A stretch of 64,000 nucleotides of DNA from Sphingobacterium sp. R2 (GTDB taxonomy: Bacteria > Bacteroidota > Bacteroidia > Sphingobacteriales > Sphingobacteriaceae), in NCBI RefSeq assembly GCF_040760075.1, contig NZ_CP142884.1:3658001-3722000 (forward strand), in the 5' to 3' direction. Below, in pieces: positions 37,422 through 45,569 of the stretch. The position numbers and the translations under genes are program-made. Each line of letters opens with the position of its first letter. The first letter of the stretch is position 1. The notes under the pieces were generated by a model that had not been told where the DNA came from, did not search any database, and saw only the letters and a list, made by a program, of their open reading frames with translations.

Positions 37422-37877
37422 ATGAATGTGTTTCAAATTGCATTAATTCCGCTTTTCGCTCTTATTTTTATTTGTTGCTATTCTGGGGATGGAAGTAAGA
37501 CTGAACGCTTGCGGGCTGATTCTTTGGTAAGGGAAGTGGTTCAAGGAAATTTATCTTTACTAAGTTTGGCAGAGTCTAATGAATTTATGTATTTTAAGGA
37601 TAAATATTTTTATGAGCCTGCAAATTTAAAGATTATTTCGAAGTTTGATAAAATACAAATTCAAGTGGTGACCTATAGAATATATCAGCATGTTAAATTG
37701 GAGAACAATCGGTATCGGTTTCATATTCAAAATGCCAGGCAATTGCATATTCCAAATAAAGCTTTTGTATATTACCAACGTTCGTTTGAGGAAATGAATC
37801 GGCGGGCTGCGGCGAGTAAAGATTCTATTCGATTAAAGCTTCGTAATGATTATGCGACTTTGCTGATAGCGGAATGA
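37422..37877 (+). CDS. Hypothetical secreted protein
   Basis: 151 residues not recognised. The N-terminus is a signal-type hydrophobic stretch (about 4-19) ending CCYSGDGS; it is not a canonical lipobox. The mature part is rich in aromatic and charged residues (YFKDKYFYEPANLKII, VVTYRIYQHVKLENNRYRFH). Upstream is the fucosidase (64 bp), downstream the sirtuin gene (74 bp), all in the same direction. No function is proposed. Confidence 0.65.
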   Translation: MNVFQIALIPLFALIFICCYSGDGSKTERLRADSLVREVVQGNLSLLSLAESNEFMYFKDKYFYEPANLKIISKFDKIQIQVVTYRIYQHVKLENNRYRFHIQNARQLHIPNKAFVYYQRSFEEMNRRAAASKDSIRLKLRNDYATLLIAE

Positions 37878-37951
37878 TCGATGGTAGGCGTTCTTCCTCC
37901 AGATGGTCACCTAAGAGGGTTATTTTTAAATTCATTACGAAGTAAATTGAG

Positions 37952-38641
37952 ATGAAAAAGAAAAATATCGTAGTATTAAGTGGAGCTGGTATTTCGGCAG
38001 AAAGTGGTATACTTACATTTAGGGATGCAAACGGATTATGGGAGGGGCATGATGTGATGGAAGTAGCTTCTATTGAGGGCTGGCGTAGAAATCCGTCACT
38101 GGTCCAAGAGTTTTATAATCTGAGAAGGAGGGCGGCTTCGTTGGCACAAGCAAACCTCGCTCATTTTGCTTTAGCCAAACTTGAATCTAAATACAATGTA
38201 GTTGTTATCACACAAAATGTCGATCTCTTACACGAGCAAGCGGGGTCATCGCAAGTTATTCATTTGCATGGTCGCCTAGATCAGGCAAAGTCCTCTATTG
38301 ATGACCGACTGGTTTATCCAATTGTCGGAAATGAGATCAAAATGGGGGATCTGTGTCAAAAAGGGAGTCAGTTGAGGCCTAATATCGTCTGGTTTGGAGA
38401 GGCCGTACCAGCAATCGAAGAGGCTGTCCATTTCGTTTCGGAAGCTGATATATTGATCATTGTAGGTACCTCGTTGCAAGTTTATCCTGCAGCTGGACTC
38501 AAAGAATTTGCACCCAATCGTTGCAAAACATTTTTAATCGATAAAAAAATACCGAACAACAAATCCTTGCGTAATATAACTTTTTTTGAGGAGGCAGCTA
38601 CTGTCGCTGTTCCCAAATTAGTAAAGGAATTACTTGATTAG
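37952..38641 (+). CDS. cobB: Sir2-family NAD-dependent protein deacylase
   Basis: 229 residues. NAD site GAGISAESGILTFRD, TQNVD (ribose contact), catalytic His106 in HLHG, and IVGTSLQVYPAAG. Tyr55 and Arg58 of YNLRRR match the Tyr-x-x-Arg pocket of class III sirtuins (CobB, SIRT5), which remove succinyl or malonyl groups. The zinc site is degenerate: only one Cys is present (GDLCQKGSQLRP), where four are expected, so the zinc-free variant common in this phylum is likely. Probably active by analogy; acyl preference is inferred. Confidence 0.93.
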   Translation: MKKKNIVVLSGAGISAESGILTFRDANGLWEGHDVMEVASIEGWRRNPSLVQEFYNLRRRAASLAQANLAHFALAKLESKYNVVVITQNVDLLHEQAGSSQVIHLHGRLDQAKSSIDDRLVYPIVGNEIKMGDLCQKGSQLRPNIVWFGEAVPAIEEAVHFVSEADILIIVGTSLQVYPAAGLKEFAPNRCKTFLIDKKIPNNKSLRNITFFEEAATVAVPKLVKELLD

Positions 38642-38664
38642 ATAACAGACAGTTTAAAAAAAAT

Positions 38665-39762
38665 ATGAAAAAAGCAATAGGAATTCTTTGCGTATCATTT
38701 GCTGTTATAGCCTGCCATAATAATTCGCAAATTAAAGTAAACACAAGCACATATAATCAGCCTTTAGTTTTGGATAGTATGCAAGCGAAGCATTTGCTCA
38801 GTTTACCATTACATTGCATCGGAGTGGAGTATCCCAATAAACTCGGACAGGTGCTAGGTAATGATCTCGATCTGAAATCACCGCGCATACTACACCCAAT
38901 TTTTTATGGTTGTTTTGATTGGCATTCTTCTGTACATGGTTATTGGTCAATCGTCCATATTTTGAAGGAATTTCCCAATCTGGATAGTTCTGGAGAAATT
39001 CGGCGGCAATTAAACCAAAATATAACAGCAGAAAATGTTGCGATCGAACTAGCTTTTTTCAAAGATAAGAATAATAAAAATTTTGAGCGTACGTATGGAT
39101 GGGCTTGGTTGTTACAGTTACATAAAGAGTTGTTAACCTGGAAAGATGCAGATGCAAAACGCTGGGCCATGAACCTAGAACCTTTGGCGAGTCATGTCGT
39201 ACGATCTTATGAGGAGTATCTGCCCAAATTGGTTTATCCGATCAGAACAGGATACCACGATAATTCTGCATTTGGTCTTTCGTTGTCTTTAGATTACGCG
39301 AGAACTACGGGGAATGTAACATTCGAAAAATCATTGATGACTAATGCTTCACGATTATTTAGCCAAGACAAAGGCTGCAACATTTCTTTTGAGCCAAGTG
39401 GAAGTGATTTTCTTTCTCCTTGTCTTGAGGAAGCACTATGTATGAGTTTGGTACTTCAAAAGGAGGATTACCGCAAATGGCTGAAGGAATTTATGCCAGA
39501 GCTGTTTAGTGTAAGCTTCAATCTTGAGCCCGGTATTGTGAAAGACCGGACAGATGGACATTTAGTTCATTTGGATGGACTTAACTTTAGTCGTGCAAAT
39601 TGTTTGAATGGTATCGCAAGGGCTCTTCCTGAGTTGAGTTATCTACACAAATTGGCTAATAAACATTTAATGTACTCTTTGCCTAATATTACAAACAATG
39701 ATGACTATATGGGTTCGCATTGGCTAGGTACATTTGCTTTGTATGCCTTATCCAAGCATTGA
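38665..39762 (+). CDS. DUF2891 family lipoprotein
   Basis: 365 residues. The lipobox VIAC places the acylated Cys near 17, so it is membrane-anchored outside the cytoplasm. The rest matches DUF2891: ILHPIFYGCFDWHSSVHGYW, YGWAWLLQLHKEL, YPIRTGYHDNSAFGL, GSDFLSPCLEEA, DGLNFSRANCLNGIA and SHWLGTFALYAL. The family is probably an alpha-alpha toroid like many glycan-active enzymes, but its chemistry is unknown. It starts 23 nt after the sirtuin gene. Confidence 0.86.
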   Translation: MKKAIGILCVSFAVIACHNNSQIKVNTSTYNQPLVLDSMQAKHLLSLPLHCIGVEYPNKLGQVLGNDLDLKSPRILHPIFYGCFDWHSSVHGYWSIVHILKEFPNLDSSGEIRRQLNQNITAENVAIELAFFKDKNNKNFERTYGWAWLLQLHKELLTWKDADAKRWAMNLEPLASHVVRSYEEYLPKLVYPIRTGYHDNSAFGLSLSLDYARTTGNVTFEKSLMTNASRLFSQDKGCNISFEPSGSDFLSPCLEEALCMSLVLQKEDYRKWLKEFMPELFSVSFNLEPGIVKDRTDGHLVHLDGLNFSRANCLNGIARALPELSYLHKLANKHLMYSLPNITNNDDYMGSHWLGTFALYALSKH

Positions 39763-39819
39763 TTTTAGAAGATTATTTTGGTAAAATAAAAAGTAACAAA
39801 TCGCCATTTTGTACAAAAT

Positions 39820-39914
39820 AAATAGAGAACTTAAACGTTATTAATACAAATACTTTTCATAAAATAGGTTAATATATGGCTAAGACCCTAGAGTTCCCCG
39901 CTCTAGGGCTTTTT
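39820..39914 (+). ncRNA. Candidate small RNA, copy B of a two-copy family
   Basis: The 27 nt at 39848-39874 are identical to 13026-13052, followed by the shared TATGGCTAAGA. Its own hairpin is CCCTAGAG / CTCTAGGG (8 bp, loop TTCCCCG) at 39886-39908, then a C and T5. The hairpin sequence is unrelated to copy A while the fold is kept, as expected for an RNA. No plus-strand gene lies downstream until 40751, with a minus-strand gene in between. Upstream, CCATTTTG after a TTTTGG is a weak promoter candidate, so the start near 39820 is a guess. Confidence 0.5.
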
Positions 39915-39936
39915 ATGTTTAGTTAATGGTGTACTA

Positions 39937-40602
39937 TCAATCTCCTTTAATTAATTTGAGATCTTTAAAATGTCCTAAAGTGCCCGGGCCGACCCAGAGT
40001 GCAATGCTTCCCCGCAAGTCTTTGCCCTGTTTGAGATCATTAACGATCAAAGTTGGCTGAGAAGATTCATTTAAATAAAGTTTCGCCTTTTCGTCATTGA
40101 CTTCAATTTTTACTTTTATCCATTCCCCAGGTCCCATATCAGCATAAGCTTCATACTTTCCAGGACTCTCTTCCCTTAATTTTTCCCAAGGATATCCCGG
40201 AATAGAGATATATTGGGTTGCATGGTTTCTACGCAATTGTTCTTCAGCCCGGCCATTTGTTGGACGTAGGTAAAAGATTTCTGTTTTTGAGATGTCGCCG
40301 CTTGTTCGAAAAGCAATGCCCACAAAGCCACGGGCGGTTTCTCCCGCTTGATCCATGGGCTGGCCCGCAACGCTTACCTCAATCACTCCGTTATGGAAGT
40401 CGACATTTTTTAACAGTGCCATTGTTTTTTCACCATCTGTAAGTCCTTTTACCTGTAGTACATTTTCTCCCTTGAAGTTCGTTAACTGAGTAGCTACCTG
40501 CGAAGGCAATACATTATTTGGTATCAATTTGATTTTTTGAGCATATAGCTGCGAAAGTAAAAAGTAGCCAAGAGCAAAACAGAGAATCTTCTTTGTAAGC
40601 AT
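39937..40602 (-). CDS. Secreted 3-keto-disaccharide-hydrolase-like (DUF1080) protein
   Basis: 221 residues with a signal peptide (about 1-21, ending LYAQ). The body is a concanavalin-like jelly roll: FHNGVIEVSVAGQP, RGFVGIAFRTSGD, FYLRPTNGRAEEQLRRNHATQY, WIKVKIEVNDEKAKLYLNE, GSIALWVGPGTLGHFKDLKL. This pattern is the DUF1080/GH16-like family, which includes 3-keto-glycoside hydrolases. It is divergent from a Gfo/Idh/MocA oxidoreductase, a common pairing in which the oxidoreductase makes the 3-keto sugar. The joint pathway is inference. Confidence 0.8.
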   Translation of the reverse strand: MLTKKILCFALGYFLLSQLYAQKIKLIPNNVLPSQVATQLTNFKGENVLQVKGLTDGEKTMALLKNVDFHNGVIEVSVAGQPMDQAGETARGFVGIAFRTSGDISKTEIFYLRPTNGRAEEQLRRNHATQYISIPGYPWEKLREESPGKYEAYADMGPGEWIKVKIEVNDEKAKLYLNESSQPTLIVNDLKQGKDLRGSIALWVGPGTLGHFKDLKLIKGD

Positions 40603-40700
40603 AATAGTTATTTAATGATCTTAATCGTTACCTAAGGTAGTAAAAGTGTTATTTAAAAGCAATTAAATATTCACGTAAACAGCTATTAATGACAGCTTTT

Positions 40701-40746
40701 TAATGGTTTATTGCCTATTATTCTTATATTAGGTAATAAACCATTA
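40701..40746. promoter_or_regulatory. 17-bp inverted repeat immediately before the Gfo/Idh start codon
   Basis: TAATGGTTTATTGCCTA (40701-40717) pairs with TAGGTAATAAACCATTA (40730-40746) with one G-T wobble across a 12-nt loop. It ends 4 nt before the ATG at 40751, so as RNA it would cover the ribosome-binding region; as DNA it could be an operator for the divergent gene pair. Confidence 0.65.
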
Positions 40747-40750
40747 AATT

Positions 40751-42109
40751 ATGAGTACTTTCAATTTAAATCGCAGGAAATTTATCCAAGGAGCAGGAGC
40801 AGTCCTAACCTTGTCAGCCTTGCAAGTTAAAGCCTTGTCATTTAAAGATATCGTGAAAAAATTTCGGGTTGGGTTGATTGGTGCAGGCTGGTACGGGAGA
40901 AGTGATTTGTGTCGTTTAATTCAGGTTTGTGATGTCGATGTCGTTGCGATATGTGATGTTGATAACCATCACTTACATGAAGCGGGGCGCCTAATTAGTG
41001 ATCGTCAGGTTTCGAAAAAGGTTCCGAAACTTTACAATGACTACAGGGAAATGCTGGCTAATCACAAATTTGATCTCGTTCTAATAGCAACTCCAGATCA
41101 TTGGCATGCAAAACAGGCTATTGACGCAATACGTTCGGGTGCCCATCTTTATTTGCAAAAACCTATTAGTGTTGATGTGCTCGAGGGCGATGCGATTTGG
41201 CGTGCTGCAAGAAAATATAACAGAAAAGTTCAGGTAGGAACTCAACGCAGAAGCACAGCTCATCTTGTGGATGCCAAGAATCGTGTGATCGATCGCGGTT
41301 TACTCGGTAAAATTTCTCATGTAGAAATGTGCTGTTACTATCCTATGCGAAAGAATGGCAATCCTCCTGCCGAAGCAGTGCCAGATTTTTTTGATTATGA
41401 ACTTTGGACTGGGCCAGCACCTTTGCGTGCCTATGATGGCCTACCTCATGGTAGCTGGTGGCGAACCTTTATGGCCTACGGGAACGGAATAACCGGGGAC
41501 ATGGGAATGCATATGTTTGATACAGTGCGTTGGCTTTTGCAGCTTAAATGGCCAAAAAGCGTTTATGCGAAAGGGGGAATTTATGTTCAAAAAGGTGGGA
41601 AATCGACAATTGCCGATACGCAAACGGCCATATTTGAATACGAAGATCTGAATTGCGTATGGCAGCATAGGACATGGGGTTCACCAGTAGACCCAGACTA
41701 TCCTTGGGCATTCATTATATATGGTGATAAAGGTACTTTGAAGGGGAGCGTTATGAAATATGAATTTATCCCTATCGGAGATGGTAAGTCCATTCGACAA
41801 GATGTTATTTTGGAAAAAGAAGAGTTTCCCGAAGATCTTACAGAGCAACGGATAGAGCTTCATACTGCTCCTGCTACCAGAAAGCATATGCTTGATCTTT
41901 TATCGGCAATTGATAATAATCGTCTTCCTATAGCGGATATCGAAGAAGGGTATATATCGACCGCAAGCTGTATTTTAGCCAATTTGTCGATGCAGCTAAA
42001 TCGCCCCTTAGTGTATGATCCAACACATAAAATATGTATTGGTGACCCCGAGGCCACTCGAATGCTGCGCAGACCCTATCGCAGTCCGTGGCAGCATCCG
42101 TATGAATAA
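40751..42109 (+). CDS. Gfo/Idh/MocA family oxidoreductase with Tat-like signal
   Basis: 452 residues. A twin-Arg-like start NRRKFIQGAGAVLTLSALQ (about 7-25) suggests Tat export. Rossmann motif VGLIGAGWYGR, EKP counterpart QKPISVDV (Lys-Pro), and NTD sequence ATPDHWHAKQA follow. The C-terminal half has the WTGPAPLRAYDGLPHGSWW and GDMGMHMFDTVRW motifs of the secreted bacteroidal group. Such enzymes oxidise or reduce sugar derivatives, and the divergent keto-hydrolase-like gene supports a glycoside-oxidation role. Substrate unknown. Confidence 0.92.
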   Translation: MSTFNLNRRKFIQGAGAVLTLSALQVKALSFKDIVKKFRVGLIGAGWYGRSDLCRLIQVCDVDVVAICDVDNHHLHEAGRLISDRQVSKKVPKLYNDYREMLANHKFDLVLIATPDHWHAKQAIDAIRSGAHLYLQKPISVDVLEGDAIWRAARKYNRKVQVGTQRRSTAHLVDAKNRVIDRGLLGKISHVEMCCYYPMRKNGNPPAEAVPDFFDYELWTGPAPLRAYDGLPHGSWWRTFMAYGNGITGDMGMHMFDTVRWLLQLKWPKSVYAKGGIYVQKGGKSTIADTQTAIFEYEDLNCVWQHRTWGSPVDPDYPWAFIIYGDKGTLKGSVMKYEFIPIGDGKSIRQDVILEKEEFPEDLTEQRIELHTAPATRKHMLDLLSAIDNNRLPIADIEEGYISTASCILANLSMQLNRPLVYDPTHKICIGDPEATRMLRRPYRSPWQHPYE

Positions 42110-42250
42110 TTGGTAAATTTAGTATGATTTAATTTTACTCCCTTGTTTTGAGCATTGTATTGGCTGATACGATAATTAATAATAATTTGCTAATAATTTA
42201 TTTTACATTTATCTGCTTAATTATTGTACGTTATAAAATCATTACAGTTT

Positions 42251-43771
42251 ATGCTAAAAAACAGCTTAAAATTAGTACATTTTGTCATATTCATGAGTGT
42301 GTTGAATTTTATATTCTTCCATTTTCCGTTTTATACTTTTGTTTTTAACAACATTGATTATAGAAGCTTTGGCGGCGTTATTCTGATTGCTAGTTTAATC
42401 GTTTTAATGCTGGTGATGAATGCTTTTGTACTTTATCTGTTTTTTTCGGCGTCACGTCGCTTCGGGAAATCCATACTTGTTTTGTTCTTTCTGATCAATT
42501 CAGTCGCCGTTTATTTTGTCAATACGTATAGCGTGATTCTAGATGAAACAATGATCGGTAATATATTGAATACCCGGTATTCTGAGTCCAGTGGTTTCTT
42601 TTCATTCAAATTGATACTCTACTTAATTTTTCTTGGCATTATTCCTAGTATCTTCATTATCAAAGCCAAAATAATAAAAGATAAACCGAAAAAGTTCCTT
42701 ATTACGACCTCTTTATCCCTGTTGTTTATTACTATTTTAATATTTGCTAATGCAAGTAACTGGCTATGGATTGATAAGAATTCTAAGACTCTCGGCGCGC
42801 TTGCCATGCCTTGGTCTTATACCGTAAATATTTCACGTTTTTACATTCACGAACATCAAAAGAATAAAAAAGAGATATTATTGCCTGACGCGACGATAAC
42901 TGACCACAGAAAAGCGGTGGTCGTGCTTGTTATTGGAGAATCTGCAAGAAGGGAGAATTTTTCGTTGTATGGATATCAAAAAAATACAAATCCTTTGCTT
43001 TCAAAGACACCCAATCTTTATCATTTTGATGCAACCTCTTGTTCGACCTACACCACAGCAGGAGTAAAGTGTTTATTGGAACACAAAAATACAGACGATT
43101 TATACGAAATTCTGCCAAATTACCTTTACAGAAATGATGTTGATGTAATATGGCGTACAAGCAATTGGGGTGAGCCGCCTGTACATATTAAAGAATATGA
43201 AACAATTGACCAGCTTGCAGCAAACTGTAAAGGTGAAGAATGTGCTTACGATGAGGTTTTATTAACACGATTAAAAGAACGGATATGCGCGAGTAAAAAG
43301 GATAAAGTATTTGTCGTTCTTCACACAAGTACAAGCCATGGTCCAACATATAGCAGGAAGTACCCAGCTCGATTCGAAAAGTTTAAACCCGTTTGTAATA
43401 GTGTAGAATTAGGGAATTGTTCAAAAGAAGAGCTGATCAATGCTTACGATAATACGGTCGTCTATACGGACTATATTTTACACAAGCTGATAGAAGACCT
43501 AAAAGGATTAAAAGAATATAACAGTGCCATGTTATTCGTGTCTGATCATGGGGAGTCATTGGGTGAAAATAACCTATATATGCATGGGCTTCCAATGAGT
43601 ATTGCTCCAAAAGAGCAATATGAAATTCCTTTTATTGTCTGGGTGTCTGACCATTCAAAACAGTTGAAACCAAATAAAACCTTGACCCAAAATCATGTAT
43701 TTCATAGTGTGCTGAAATTTTTGGATATGAAGAGCCCTATCTATGATGAGAATATGGATATTTTCAAATAG
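42251..43771 (+). CDS. Phosphoethanolamine transferase, EptA/MCR-like
   Basis: 506 residues from ATG 42251 (an upstream TTG adds nine). Five N-terminal membrane helices (about 1-170) anchor a periplasmic alkaline-phosphatase-fold domain. Catalytic nucleophile Thr266 in SCSTYTTAG; zinc ligands include Glu in VIGESARRENFSLYGY and Asp-His in FVSDHGESLGE; His in HTSTSHGPTY and HGLP also match the family. Paired Cys (SCS-KC, ANCKGEEC, VCN-NC, ICA) are typical of EptA disulfides. Adds phosphoethanolamine to lipid A, lowering cationic peptide binding. The chromosomal setting does not indicate a mobile mcr gene. Confidence 0.92.
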   Translation: MLKNSLKLVHFVIFMSVLNFIFFHFPFYTFVFNNIDYRSFGGVILIASLIVLMLVMNAFVLYLFFSASRRFGKSILVLFFLINSVAVYFVNTYSVILDETMIGNILNTRYSESSGFFSFKLILYLIFLGIIPSIFIIKAKIIKDKPKKFLITTSLSLLFITILIFANASNWLWIDKNSKTLGALAMPWSYTVNISRFYIHEHQKNKKEILLPDATITDHRKAVVVLVIGESARRENFSLYGYQKNTNPLLSKTPNLYHFDATSCSTYTTAGVKCLLEHKNTDDLYEILPNYLYRNDVDVIWRTSNWGEPPVHIKEYETIDQLAANCKGEECAYDEVLLTRLKERICASKKDKVFVVLHTSTSHGPTYSRKYPARFEKFKPVCNSVELGNCSKEELINAYDNTVVYTDYILHKLIEDLKGLKEYNSAMLFVSDHGESLGENNLYMHGLPMSIAPKEQYEIPFIVWVSDHSKQLKPNKTLTQNHVFHSVLKFLDMKSPIYDENMDIFK

Positions 43772-43810
43772 CGAGCAATAGAGATTGTCAAGGTTTATTG
43801 ATTTTACAGT

Positions 43811-44080
43811 ATGAAATCAGCTAAGAAGATTATAATTGAACCTGTAATAGATGATTCTTTTTCTATAAGTCGGATAGATCACCACCTTAACGATCATGAA
43901 ACATTTAATAGACTGACCTATCATCGTATTTTTTTTGTCGAAACCGGTGCCGGATATCTTTCTATTGATAATAATATATTTGAGTTACATGACAATAGCA
44001 TTTTTCTCTTACCCAAGGGACCGATCTATGCTTTTTCAGATCAGACTTCGGTAATGGGTTTTTCCCCTGAACTACCGTAA
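43811..44080 (+). pseudogene. AraC-family regulator, N-terminal fragment
   Basis: 89 codons encode only the start of an AraC-type cupin sensor: FNRLTYHRIFFVETGAGYLSIDN and ELHDNSIFLLPKGPIYAF are the usual first strands. After MGFSPELP the frame stops, with no helix-turn-helix downstream in any frame before the next remnants, so about two thirds of the protein is lost. Likely non-functional; a remnant of a regulator once sited beside the eptA-like gene. Confidence 0.7.
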
Positions 44081-44170
44081 TCAATTTGTCTATGCAGATT
44101 GAAAATTGCACACGGTAAATTTTGACATTTCAAACGTACTTATTGCTATTCCTATAGGCTGTTGCCACCA

Positions 44171-44178
44171 TAATTTTG
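44171..44178 (+). promoter_or_regulatory. Orphan -7 element before broken genes
   Basis: TAATTTTG fits TAnnTTTG and lies about 20 nt before the degraded reading frames, so an intact promoter may survive in front of a dead gene. No clear -33 at the usual spacing. Confidence 0.3.
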
Positions 44179-44199
44179 TTCTAAATATCTTAAAGTTAT

Positions 44200-44289
44200 G
44201 GCAGTAAATCATCTAAAAAAAGTGTAAAAAAAGTGGCGGGCATTGTTATTCCGGACAGTAAAATCGCAACGCAAGCGACAGCATTACTA
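44200..44289 (+). pseudogene. HD-domain hydrolase-like N-terminal remnant
   Basis: In this frame the DNA reads SKKSVKKVAGIVIPDSKIAT then QATALL, resembling the N-terminus of HD-domain phosphohydrolases (AGIVIPDS-ATQATALL). The only nearby ATG (44198) is one base out of frame and reaches a stop after nine codons, and the HD motif never appears. Seen only by eye, so the family is tentative. Confidence 0.4.
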
Positions 44290-44423
44290 TTGGATCTGAC
44301 TTTCAAAAATATTTTGATCAGTGTCATCTTAATGGCGCGGTTGCACTTTATGACAATAATGATATTGACCATATAACACCCTTCGACACGAAACAGCGTT
44401 TTGTGTTTTGCAGTTTTCGCTAA
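44289..44423 (+). pseudogene. Possible class D beta-lactamase-like N-terminal remnant
   Basis: The frame reads SDFQKYFDQCHLNGAVALYD, then NNDIDHITPFDTKQRF and VFCSFR before a stop. The FQKYFDQ-NGAVALYD start and the DTKQRF that precedes the active site in class D enzymes (normally followed by -PASTFK) are suggestive, with VFCSFR as a damaged STFK. The rest of a beta-lactamase is missing and no gene function can remain. Assignment is weak and would need a profile search. Confidence 0.3.
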
Positions 44424-44498
44424 GAGCTGTTATAGCAGGGTCAAATACTTCTCTCGCAGATAGAGCATCGCTTTGTCGATCGAATCTGCCCGTCTGTG

Positions 44499-44840
44499 CT
44501 AACTTTTATTGGAATTTTCCAATAAAAGTTCTCCCCAAGCATTCAATTTCCAGAGTACTTCCACTAAACTTTTCCCTAAGGGGGTCAATGAATACTCCAC
44601 TCTTGGAGGAAGCTCATGGAAAGATTGTTTGATTAGAATGCCATCATTGACCATTTCACCCAATTGTTGGTTTAGCACTCGTCTATCAACTTTTGCAATA
44701 CCACGAAGCATTTCACTTGGGCGTTTTTCCCCTTCATTGATACGCCATACAATCGGAATTTTCCATTTCCCACTAATCGCATTGACAGCAAATTCCAATG
44801 GACATATTTTTTGTTTTATTGTTTTATCTGTTATACGCAT
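44499..44840 (-). CDS. HxlR-family transcriptional regulator
   Basis: 113 residues. The winged helix-turn-helix of the HxlR/MarR-like group: CPLEFAVNAISGKWKIPIVWRI, GEKRPSEMLRGIAKVDRRVLNQQL, DGILIKQSFHELPPRVEYSLT, PLGKSLVEVLW. Cys13 at the classic N-terminal position is the redox sensor in relatives such as YodB and HypR, so regulation by oxidants or electrophiles is plausible. It diverges from a peroxiredoxin gene across 93 bp that hold a small palindrome at 44857-44867 and is probably that operon's regulator. Confidence 0.9.
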   Translation of the reverse strand: MRITDKTIKQKICPLEFAVNAISGKWKIPIVWRINEGEKRPSEMLRGIAKVDRRVLNQQLGEMVNDGILIKQSFHELPPRVEYSLTPLGKSLVEVLWKLNAWGELLLENSNKS

Positions 44841-44856
44841 AAAATTGACTTTTTTG

Positions 44857-44867
44857 TCCCATAGGGA
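44857..44867. promoter_or_regulatory. Candidate operator in the HxlR/peroxiredoxin intergenic region
   Basis: TCCC-ATA-GGGA is a short dyad 17 nt upstream of the HxlR start. Its position in the divergent promoter fits autoregulation, but the arms are only 4 bp. Confidence 0.3.
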
Positions 44868-44933
44868 TAATAAAATGCGGTATTGTGATTGTGCATTTAC
44901 TTTTAAAACTTTGCAGAAATAACATACAGCATC

Positions 44934-45569
44934 ATGAAAAATTTAGAATACGAAATTGCTAAATTAAATGCGAATTTAGCAACTCTTCCTCTCGAAATAA
45001 AGGAAATATTTGGCAGATCCATTCAGGATCTACAGTCTGGAGATCTAACCGAAAAGAGTCTGCAGATAGGGGACAAGTTCCCTGATTTTAATTTGGTGAA
45101 TTTGAAGCGTGAAGAAATTGAGCTGGGAAAACTTCTGAAGAAAGGAAAGGTTATTGTGGCTTTTTTCCGCGGTAGCTGGTGTCCCTACTGTAATCTCGAG
45201 TTAAGAGCTTTACAACAGAATTTGACTCATTTTACTGCTGTTGAAGCCACTCTTCTTGCAATTTCGCCACAAGTGCCTAAGTTTAGCGAAGCACTTCTGA
45301 CGGACAACAATTTGGATTTCGAATTGTTGTTTGACGAAGATAATGCTTTGGCAATCAGTGTTGGCATCTCATTTGAACTTCAGGATTATGCCATTTCAAG
45401 CTATGATCGCTTGGGAATCAATTTATCCGCCTACAATGGTAATGACAGCAACAGACTGCCGGTCCCTGCTGTTTTTGTGATCGATCCTGATTATACGATA
45501 TCTTATCGATTTATGGATGTCAACTATATGAATAGGCTTAATATCGAAGAGTTAATAGCACAGCTATGA
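44934..45569 (+). CDS. Peroxiredoxin-like thioredoxin-fold protein (AhpC/TSA type)
   Basis: 211 residues. The active site is RGSWCPYCNLELRAL (Cys83, Cys86), with DKFPDFNLVNLKREEIELGKLL before it and PAVFVIDPDYTISYRF at the C-terminal cis-Pro strand. An N-terminal extension of about 45 residues (LNANLATLPLEIKEIFG) is characteristic of the PRX-like subfamily. Predicted to reduce peroxides or alkyl hydroperoxides. Divergent from the Cys-containing HxlR regulator and overlapping the AlkC-like gene by 4 nt (ATGA), so damage control and DNA repair appear to be co-expressed. Confidence 0.9.
   Translation: MKNLEYEIAKLNANLATLPLEIKEIFGRSIQDLQSGDLTEKSLQIGDKFPDFNLVNLKREEIELGKLLKKGKVIVAFFRGSWCPYCNLELRALQQNLTHFTAVEATLLAISPQVPKFSEALLTDNNLDFELLFDEDNALAISVGISFELQDYAISSYDRLGINLSAYNGNDSNRLPVPAVFVIDPDYTISYRFMDVNYMNRLNIEELIAQL

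Noticed and set aside
35519..42109. A complete polysaccharide utilisation locus
   Set aside because: Glycosidase-type genes are present but no SusC/SusD pair or hybrid two-component regulator is among them.
42148..42348. 66-codon plus-strand frame upstream of and overlapping the eptA-like gene
   Set aside because: Low-complexity A+T-rich translation overlapping the first membrane helix codons of the true gene; no ribosome-binding site.
42251..43771. Mobile colistin-resistance (mcr) gene
   Set aside because: The EptA/MCR family is shared, but no insertion sequence, integron or plasmid feature flanks it; a chromosomal EptA is simpler.
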